From Apostichopus japonicus (taxonomy: Eukaryota > Echinodermata > Holothuroidea > Aspidochirotida > Stichopodidae), in NCBI RefSeq assembly GCF_037975245.1, contig NC_092578.1, positions 10,770,321-10,834,320 of the forward strand: a stretch of DNA of 64,000 nt, in the 5' to 3' direction. Within the stretch, counting starts at the first letter, position 1. Each line of letters opens with the position of its first letter. Made by a program: the position numbers and the translations under genes. Shown here one piece after another: positions 57,301 through 64,000 of the stretch. A model generated the notes under the pieces. The model was not told the origin of the DNA. It searched no databases and was given only the letters and a program-made list of their open reading frames with translations.

Positions 57301-60300
57301 ATTAATGTCAAGTTAAGTCACAAGTCATTAATGCCAAGTCAAGCCACAAGTCATTAATGTCAAGTCAAGTCACAAGTAGAAACAATGTGGCTAGAGTCTA
57401 ACTCGAGTTCAAGACATTGACATGATTCAACAACACTGGATAAATTATGAGATTAAATCTTAAACAAAAGCCTTCGCTCATCAATTCTTGACACTGGACT
57501 TCCATACTTGTACCACATTTTGGTCACTTCTGACTTCCAGGCAGACCACAGGCACTATGTTTACTACTTTGTACACACAACCAAGGGATTTTCTCAATAG
57601 CGAGTTTACATTTCTAAAAGATGCTGATATAATTTACCTGTATAGCTGGAACGAATGTAAAGTGACCCAAAAACACAATTGATAAGCCTGTGCAGAGATT
57701 CTTCATTATGTACCAGCCTTCTCCACTTAACCCTGTAACAAAGTAACAAGAAACAAAATAACTATGCAATGAGCCAGCCAACAACATAGATGATACAACA
57801 AAAGTACAATGTAATTAATACTTCCACAAGCATAACAAATCACAATCACCTAGCAAAATATTCTACCGCACAACTTGACTCAAATGATACTTAATGTAAC
57901 ATGTCAATAGGTAAGTATGGATGAAGAAAAGACATAAATCAAAGAGAGTTTTACCTGTAGCTATCCTGGTGGGTACATCTAGATCCATTTGGGTGGATGC
58001 CACAGAGTTAGTCATGACCAGAGTATTTTCAAGTCCAATGATGATTACCAAGTATGGAAAAACCTCCCTGAAGATTGATATAACATTACTGATAACACAA
58101 TCTCTCACATCTTGCAAAAGTATTCTTCATGACAAGATATCTTTCATTTTTAATGTATGCTTAATTTGTGGATTTAAAAAAAATTATGCTTAATGTGTAC
58201 ATTAAAATAAAAATACTATGCTTAGTCTCCATTAATTTTACATCTACAATCTCAAACTTGTATGTTTACAGGTATACAATGTTTGAAGACAAGAAATTAA
58301 TATCACTCTAGCAATTTCTTTTTCACACCAAAAATTCTTTCACAGATTCATAGAAATTGTGACTTCAAAGTCTTGAGAATCCCACATGGGCTACTCTACT
58401 ACTCAAGATCTTGAAAACTTTGGTGAATATTGAGGCATGCCTGTAGTAGGAAGTATTTCAACAAGAGATTCCATTGAGTACAGGTAGTTTACTCAATACT
58501 GACAAAAAAAAAATCATCCTTAGAGAACACCATCTCCTTGGGCCCCAATCCTCCCCACACCCCTCCCCTCCTCCAGATTAAAACACAATTGAATAGTTTT
58601 TATTAATAATTTTGATCAGTAATCACCGATGCTGTGGTAGTTCCAAACGTTGCCAAAGTGATTCAAAAGGAACATTAAATTAACTTTGACCTGAAATGGA
58701 CCAAGATTAAACAATTATTTATGACCAAGTGAATATCCATATCATTATATATAGATGGCAGATGTGTATTGAGCAATTGCCACAATGAACATTCTGAAAG
58801 CTATGGGCTTTTTAAGTTTCATTTCACTCGTAGGTCAACCTAACCCTTAGAGGTAAATTTCTCACAAATAAAATGCTTAGTTGGCAGAAATTGATAGAGG
58901 AATCATGGCTCTTCCACAAAACATCAACCAATTTTGCTGCTAACAATTTGATTAAGGCCTAAGGAATATGTCAAAAGCTCACCAGTCATACATGTGTGTA
59001 TGTATGTGTTTGATCAGGTTTACTATATGTAGTGATGAATCATTCTCAAGGAATGACTGAGAATACTGCTGTCTCTGTGATATAACACTTTTTTTGATCA
59101 TCTGTACACCAGCATGTGTTCATTCCAAGTACTGTTACCTCTCATTTGACAACAGTATAAGAACCCAGTACTAACCAAGATGCAGTTTGATACATACCTA
59201 AGTGAACTTAACACATTTAAGTTGACTTGAACTGCTTTGTGAACATGATAACTCAAGTTCACAAAGTTTTCAGACTTTGACCTCTGTTGACCCCAAATGG
59301 ACAATTGAACTTCACAGAAAACAATAGGCTCCTTTGTACTCAATTAGATGGATCCTCGACCAAGTATGAAGTTAATCCACCAATACCTTTTTAAGTTACA
59401 GTGTTTACAAGTGTCACATACATAGACACAGGATATCACCATCGCATAGATTCTTTTTGCCTCCAGCAAGGAATCAAACAATGAAACAAACCAGAAAGCT
59501 AAAAAGTCTCAGTGATTCCTTGCCACATTTCTATGAGGCACAGAAATGCATGTAAACTGTGAACACATGGTTCTTGTACTTCTAAAGTTGGATCCAATAC
59601 CAATATGAAGTTCATCCAAGTATCAAATATTTAAATATTGTGATTACAAATTTTTCAGACTTTGATCACTGTCAAATTGGAATGACACTAGACTTCATCA
59701 GAGAATAACAGAAATCTCAATATGCTCAATTAGTTGTATCTTAACACCAACTTTGGTGTTCATATCAGTTTACTTTGGAGTTAGTTTGCTTACAAGACTT
59801 TCAAACTTTCACTTCTGTTTAATTTAAATGATCTTTGACATCCATGAGAAACAACTAATGTGTTACTTAAAAAGGTGAACCTCAATACTAAGTATGATAA
59901 GTCTTTTGAGTAGGAACTTTTCAAAGATTTTGGGCTTACTTCTGCTTTGACATCTCATCTTAGTAAACTTTGGTGAGTGAGGACTCACCAATTGACCACT
60001 GCCAATAATTTTCATCTCAATCAGATTAAAACCCAATGAAAAGAAGAATTTAATGTACTTCATGTCCTGCCTTGACTTCATGATCTTAGATGGGCAACAA
60101 CATCAGGATTGAGCAAATGGGTTGGAAAATTGACAGACATAGGTAGATATACACTACCACTGTGGCATAAGCTCCATTGGCAATGCTAATTAAGTTAAAC
60201 ATAGTAAGGCTGAAATATTAGGGCACACATATGGAATGTGAGATTCATTGCAAATTCCTTATATGAGATATCATGTTAACATGACTCTGATCTCTGATGA

Positions 60301-63300
60301 CCTTTGACCTTCAACAAAAATAATTTGATTTATCACCACAATATGTGGTATCAACATACTAATTATGAGATCCTCCTAAGATTCGATTCTTGAGATATTG
60401 TGTTTACAAGGTTTACAAACTTTGACTTCTGCTGACCACAAATGATCTATGACCACCAACAGAAGCAATATGGTTCATCATTTCCATATGGAACATCCAC
60501 ATGCTAAATTTGAGATTGATCTAAGATTGAGGATGTCTATTTACCAGCTTTTCATATTTTCGCCTCTGATCATTGACCTCCAGTAAGAGGAATTTACATA
60601 CAAACTTTTAGATCCCTCTTAGTTTCCCTTTTTGAAGTATGCTTACAAGTAAGGCTTCTTCACACATGTACATCAACACACACACATACAGTACATACGT
60701 CACCATGATTGCAAAGGCTACGGTTTACATTGAAACCAATCATGCTGAACTATGACATCTGACAGATGATAAGAACAGGAAGAAAGGAAGGTATTTTCTC
60801 TGTCAGATACTGTCCAAGCCTTACCCTTCATTCAGAGTTGTCTCCACTCCAAGGAGCAAAGTTACTCCCACAGCCATCAATGGTGACAGTGATACTAGTA
60901 TCGTGGCACTGAAAGCCAGTCCCCATTTAGACTTCACCATGTCTATACGACCTGACAAACAAAAAGTTTATGTTTAGTATCCAAAAAAATTGCACAAGAG
61001 CAGCATTGCAATTTAGAAAATAACAGTCTGCATATAGAAATATGGCCATCATGTACCAAAACTTTCTTTTATATTACAAATTTCAGTTGGTTGGTAATAC
61101 TGCCAACAACTCTCCAATTTTCATTACTGACTCAAGTTAAAGTAGGTTATGAGATAAGAAAGCTGAATCATCTGCACTTTGTAGAGGCTTTTTGTTTTTC
61201 ACATGCAAAATAGTCAAGTATTTCCACATTTGTGTAATTATTAATGACAAAGTAGAACAGAGTAGCAATGCAATCTCATTATTATTTCTACTGCTGTGCT
61301 TGTACTTTGATGCTCAGTGTATCAGTTAAGACAGGTATTGCAAGGTATGATAAGTAGAAGTTATTTACGGCATGTTTGTTAAAAGACATTTTCATGTACA
61401 GAGTATACGCTACAAAGGCAATACCAAATAACACAGAATGTTTCAAGGACAAAATCAGCAATCTAAAGCTTTACCTTAAAAGTTGAAAGGTAGCAAAAAC
61501 CTATGATTTTACAATTGGTATCCTTTTGTGTAGAAAACACTTTCCTGCATCAACTTCCTTTTCAGGAGTACATAACGTGAACATTTGGATACAGTGTCAA
61601 GCTGTATAGCCTGGCTAGTAAAACAAGGCTTTATTGCAGGCTACAGTTATCACCATCACTTTTATCACAACTTGTTACAAAGTTGTTCTGTCATGTGTGT
61701 CAGTAGCTACTGGGTCAGTTCTGAACTTTGCACCTGACAGTACCGATAAACATCCTATGGTTTACGTCCATCACTCGGTGTGCTTTGAGGACATTTTCGG
61801 AAGGTCAGCAAGCATATAAGATAGTAATGGTAAGACACTTAAGGTCATAAACCTGTGTGATTGGCACTTAGACATATCTGCCATGATACAACAGCCTCTA
61901 GATTGTCTTTGATATTATTATCACTGCAAGGCTAAGTACCTTGCTGAAACAATTCCACATATGACCCCATCACAAAATTTAACACAAATTGCTCAAGAGG
62001 TCCTGGAGCAGAAACAAAAATACATGTTGTTGTCAAGCTTGCAATAACTCAATAAGTAGTATATTTATTGAATAGAAAACAGCTGGTTACTCACTGACTG
62101 AAAAATAAACATAGAGAAGTAGAAGGCAGTAAACAGCTCCCAGGGCTGAAATATCTTGCAGGTTCAAAATGTTCTGGAGAATCAAAATGAAAAGATAAGT
62201 TTTCAATTTTCTATGCCACAGAAAGGCTTGTTACCTGCACCCATCAGTATTAACAAGATTTTACAAAATGCATTTACACGTTATCACTTTCATGATTCTT
62301 GTAGGATCTCTGTGAAATATGAAAATATGCAAGTAACATATGTACCTTGTAATGGATGTGTAATATAGTTTCATCAGTACTCCACTTCTCTTGTAAGTTA
62401 CTAGGATTGTGCTTTTCCTGTAAATGATGCTGTAAACCTCTCACGAAGCTAGTAATAAAAGACAAAATAAAGTTTAGCAGGATATAGCATTAACATCTAT
62501 CCCAGTGTCAAATATGCAATTTTATTATGGAAAATATACAGAGTTCTTAGGTTGTTAAGTAATGATATTTGACAATGTAAAATATACAAGTATGCAGATG
62601 TTGGCATCTATAAGTTTTGTCTATTGTTTTGTCAATGATACGACATTGCCAAGTTGTTAAATAGCCAAACGATAGTACAATGTTACTATGCACAAATGCA
62701 GATGTTGGCATCCAGCTTTATCTTTTGTGTTGTTGAAGCTATGAATTTTCGCTTTTGTTATATCGATGTGATTATGTAATACCAGCACGACAGGGTTATA
62801 TAAGGTTGCGTTGAGTTGCACAAAATCTAGCAACGTGCAAGCACTAAACTTAAGGAAAAGACAATGGATTTGCCAATGAGGAGAAACTATCCTAGCCTAG
62901 ATATTTTTCATCGTACTGCTGAGGGTTGGATGTTGTAGTTTCTGGTCGCTGAGGACCTGAAAGCAATCTTGCTTGTTTCGCTGAGGACACGAGGAAGTAT
63001 TTTATATTATATCAACTGTTGTTAGAGGGTCAACCAAAGTACTCAAGGGTTCCAATTGTGAGTAAACTAGCTGACGCCAGGTTCCCCTAATCCTACCTGG
63101 TCAGGGACAACCTCCCGGTTTTTACATATGTCCATGGTTACTTCTAGGGTGTATCGATCACTCCAAACATCACCACATACATAAAGGACATTAACCATAT
63201 CGCCCCAGCTGATTATACCCACCAACTAATTTGCCCCATTAATAACTGTTTGTTCGTGCCAGAGTTGAGATGGCCTCACAAGGACAACCTAAAGTTAGAA

Positions 63301-63693
63301 TTAACATTAAATTTAAATTATAATTCTATATGTTCTTATATGTGTATTTCTATGGTTGTATAATCCAAGAAGCTGATAAGGATTTACAAAACCTAAAATT
63401 GAGTGTTTGTTGTATTCTTTTGACATGGTCTCTCATCAGAGCAACCTTTCCTTAATTTCTCCTCTGTGTCTTGATTCCTCTGGATCAAACTTGTGACACA
63501 TAGAAACTACCAAACAACATATGACATGTTGGATATAATCCCAGCAATAAATTGATTCCCAGTAGGACTCAAGCTTACCTTTCATTGTAAGTGTGTAATA
63601 TGACTGTGACAGCGTATGTGATTTGACGAGATCTACTCCGTATGGTGTGTCGCTTAAACCCAGACTGCCATGGAGAAAACCCAATCAATAATT
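30350..63693 (-). CDS. SCAP: SREBP cleavage-activating protein (SCAP), 18 exons, 5'-incomplete
   Basis: SCAP escorts SREBP from ER to Golgi when sterols are low and is held in the ER by INSIG when sterols are high. Exons in transcript order: 63579-63693, 62346-62448, 62095-62173, 60825-60951, 57955-58067, 57638-57732, 55509-55607, 54910-55104, 54231-54643, 52440-52812, 51973-52085, 40158-40572, 37693-37888, 36603-36748, 35949-36029, 35061-35273, 32931-32993 and 30350-30532. Every junction is GT-AG and every phase fits, giving 1039 residues and TGA at 30350-30352. Recognisable parts are the end of luminal loop 1, the sterol-sensing domain (YVYFSVSRIDMVKSKWGLAF, EVFPYLVIIIGLENTLV, FTFVPAIQEFCLL, VLSLDFRR), TM7, luminal loop 3 with HWPALLNFYNISL, TM8, and a C-terminal WD40 region. 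Vertebrate SCAP has nearly 1280 residues, so roughly 250 N-terminal residues (TM1 and most of loop 1) lie beyond the right edge. Exon 12 carries a Ser-rich insert between WD repeats. Confidence 0.95.
30533..32930 (-). other. SCAP intron 17
   Basis: Between exons 17 and 18. Donor GTAAGTAC (complement of 32923-32930), acceptor CTCATTAG. It has a short TA run at 32299-32330. No other feature is recognised. Confidence 0.75.
33395..34553 (+). pseudogene. Degenerate LINE fragment, antisense in SCAP intron 16
   Basis: Lies within the intron between exons 16 and 17. It reads in pieces as RT: VPLGCGVSQGLVLGPVL, then LEDIILCHGLKYMLHADDVS (the catalytic ADD box), HNLGVIF-like, EKLVHAFVTCRLDY, and VLRVLQWLP-like and FYSHRAFHTC-like C-terminal words. 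It ends with AAAGTGCTTTGAGATATTTT, an AATACAAGTACAT motif and an (ATT)n tail at about 34530-34552, typical of CR1/L2-type 3' ends. Many stops and shifts make it dead. The orientation is opposite to SCAP. Confidence 0.78.
38490..39395 (+). repeat. Interspersed repeat, uninterrupted copy (SCAP intron 12)
   Basis: Parallel to 24470-24706 plus 26440-27060 but without the LINE: CAATATCCAGAAAG..., GAAAATGGCCAATTTTTCC, TTTGAGATAACC, GACCCCTTGAAGCTCAC, CAGATTTCATTACCTGGATG. It then shows repeated 'gacctttgacc / ttcttg-actca / catac-aagtatgaagtt / ttttgagttat-tgtt-aca' modules and a CACACACACCATCACCATCA end. Three or more modules occur in tandem, each about 150-170 bp. Confidence 0.7.
40690..41030. 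repeat. Probable MITE-like repeat (SCAP intron 11)
   Basis: AT/GC-mixed sequence with a C run at 40937-40951 followed by CGGTTGCAGAATCCTGGCCC. It resembles the transposon-end sequences in the left half of the window. No coding content. Confidence 0.35.
41405..41969 (+). repeat. Dispersed 'gacctttgacc' repeat ending in a palindrome
   Basis: Two modules with GACCTCAATTTTCCGAACAC / GACCCCAAATTTTGGACC, CCAAGTTTCAT, and CACTGT-CGA-GGAGC words. It ends with GACGGATAGAGTGATAGACG and then a near-perfect 28-bp palindrome at 41942-41969 (AGCTCACACCAGCATGCTGG plus TATGAGCT). Confidence 0.6.
42459..51702 (+). repeat. 9.2 kb satellite array of 60/61-bp monomers inside SCAP intron 11
   Basis: About 150 tandem copies of a unit running AAAACAACTGGAAGGATAGT, GCTCATTAGGGTGAATCTAC, CACCCAACTACCATACCTCT. 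Monomers are 60 bp (CCTCT junction) or 61 bp (CCCACT junction). Variants recur in blocks: TATGGTTCAT, AACACCCAAC, TAATATACCTA and CATTCCCCCT. A truncated monomer joining CCATAC to AAGGATAG occurs near 42761, 44072, 45749, 46647, 47907 and 48804. The 60-bp monomers contain no stop in one frame, so open frames arise (for example 43012-43716), but they start and stop with monomer changes and are not genes. The array lies wholly within the 11.4 kb intron between exons 51973-52085 and 40158-40572. Confidence 0.98.
51715..51870 (+). repeat. Dispersed repeat fragment right of the satellite
   Basis: CTTTGACCTCACCATGAC, then TCGGACATGCACATACCAAG and TATGAAGCTTAGGCAAGAT: the same 'tgacct ... cacataccaagtatgaag' pattern as at 42110-42240 on the left of the satellite and at 39270-39300. 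Confidence 0.5.
52440..55104 (-). other. SCAP: SCAP cytosolic loop, TM7, luminal loop 3 and TM8 (exons 8-10)
   Basis: Exon 8 (54910-55104) encodes a polar cytosolic loop ending in RILQRLIM. Exon 9 (54231-54643) begins with TM7 (AFLLLWIIVSFLFIY) and continues into a luminal loop with an N-glycosylation sequon in NNNNSTISS, then the conserved HWPALLNFYNIS. Exon 10 (52440-52812) starts RYISILPPIK, contains TM8 at about residues 510-535 (YLTLIFGVASGASLVILM), and enters the cytosolic WD region with LKGHKQ. Confidence 0.85.
52813..54230 (-). other. SCAP intron 9
   Basis: Between exons 9 and 10; the split Arg codon AG/G is restored across it. No repeat or gene is recognised apart from short AT-rich stretches. 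Confidence 0.7.
55608..57637 (-). other. SCAP intron 6
   Basis: Holds a dispersed 'gacctacacc ... agttggatctatataccaag' repeat fragment at about 56270-56480 and the 26-bp minisatellite at 57137-57376. Nothing else is recognised. Confidence 0.65.
57137..57376. repeat. 26-bp minisatellite
   Basis: About nine units of TCATTAATGTCAAGTCAAGC CACAAG, with variants such as AAGTTAATCC and AAGTCAAGTCAC. It lies in SCAP intron 6, roughly 260 bp upstream of exon 6 in window coordinates. Confidence 0.92.
58068..60824 (-). other. SCAP intron 4, filled with dispersed repeat modules
   Basis: 59200-59460 and 59550-60745 consist of repeated 'gacttt/gacctctg / caa-agaa-caat / ttcttgtactca / accaagtatgaagtt' modules ending in CACACACACATACAG and CACCATGATTGCAAAGGCTA. 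The rest (58070-59190) shows no recognised feature. Confidence 0.6.
60952..62094 (-). other. SCAP intron 3
   Basis: Donor GTGAGTAACC and acceptor TTTGTCAG, phase 1; the split Ser codon A/GT joins YVYFSV to RIDMVK. No repeat or second gene is recognised. The short plus-strand frame at 61634-61819 has no known motif. Confidence 0.6.
62449..63578 (-). other. SCAP intron 1 of this window
   Basis: Donor GTAAGCTT and acceptor TTTATTACTAG. The split Ser codon AG/C joins HTYNE to FVRGLQHH. No repeat or gene is recognised inside. Confidence 0.6.
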
Positions 63694-64000
63694 CTGGTGA
63701 AATCAAAAGAAGAAACGGTAGAACCACAAAGTCATTGTCAGCAGAATATACATATTGTTTCTGCTATTGAAATTATGAATGCTTCAAATAACTCTAACTA
63801 TCACAAGAGAACTGTACAAAAGAACTTACAATAATCTATAAGATTAATTCATCAACTGAGTCTTCCATTGAACTGTGAACCAATGCAAAGTTTTATCTTG
63901 GAACAATAACTTCAAATTGAAGTTAAAACTGGTTACTATGAATGATGTTGTTCTGATTAAGTTGCAAATTGGTTTCTATATGATATGAGAGGCAAATAAA

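Larger units (their letters stand above)
55509..62173 (-). other. SCAP: SCAP sterol-sensing domain exons 3-7
   Basis: Residues about 73-243 of the partial protein: five hydrophobic helices encoded by exons 62095-62173, 60825-60951, 57955-58067, 57638-57732 and 55509-55607. The tyrosines of YVYFS, the leucine of KWGLAF and the aspartate of VLSLDFRR are kept. These lie where substitutions in mammalian SCAP block INSIG binding (Y298, L315, D443), so sterol control is probably intact. The sequence right after the Asp differs from the mammalian MELADL sorting signal: it reads RRTE at the end of exon 7 and WDVAG at the start of exon 8. Confidence 0.88.

Noticed and set aside
57863-58117. Extension of the SCAP exon frame upstream of 58067 (DVRDCVISNVISIF)
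   Set aside because: A good acceptor (atcttcag) lies at 58068-58069 and exon 4 joins there in the right phase, restoring the Gly before EVFPYL. The extension is intron sequence.

Overview
This is animal nuclear DNA: split genes with GT-AG introns, abundant interspersed repeats, microsatellites and LINE remnants. The style of the repeats (many G/C homopolymer runs, (TA)n tracts, terminal-inverted-repeat elements, CR1/Rex-like LINEs with TCTGAA tails) and the protein sequences suggest a marine invertebrate deuterostome. A sea cucumber or other echinoderm is my best guess, but this is an inference and cannot be proven from the window.

Layout. (1) 1-5.5 kb: mostly non-coding, with a decayed, intron-containing integrase-like gene remnant (about 546-2932). 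(2) 5.6-12.3 kb, plus strand: five exons of a major facilitator transporter of the SLC16 (monocarboxylate transporter-like) type. Its first exon (TM1) is not found. Its 3.4 kb intron 2 holds two (TA)n tracts that bracket repeat-derived sequence. (3) 12.3-27 kb: a repeat-rich region with no host gene that I can support. It has a tandem duplication, a degenerate LINE split by other repeats, two 15-bp minisatellites in opposite orientations, a tRNA-like SINE, a foldback element, and a rather fresh 5'-truncated CR1/Rex-type LINE nested in an older repeat. (4) 27-30.3 kb: downstream flank or 3' UTR of the next gene. (5) 30.3-63.7 kb, minus strand: eighteen consecutive exons of SCAP, the sterol-sensing escort protein for SREBP. 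All splice phases agree and together they give 1039 residues ending in a stop codon. The 5' exons (TM1 and part of the first luminal loop) lie beyond the right edge. SCAP intron 11 contains a 9.2 kb array of a 60/61-bp satellite.

The two host genes are unrelated in function as far as sequence shows: one is a plasma-membrane-type solute carrier, the other the ER-Golgi cholesterol sensor. No operon-like logic applies. I do not see a clear new multi-gene system. The best leads are structural: the satellite array with higher-order organisation and repeated splice-site-like motifs inside SCAP, the divergent COPII-sorting hexapeptide region of SCAP, the exon-intron integrase remnant, a possible 1.96 kb transposon sitting inside a (TA)n tract, and a foldback element with terminal inverted repeats.
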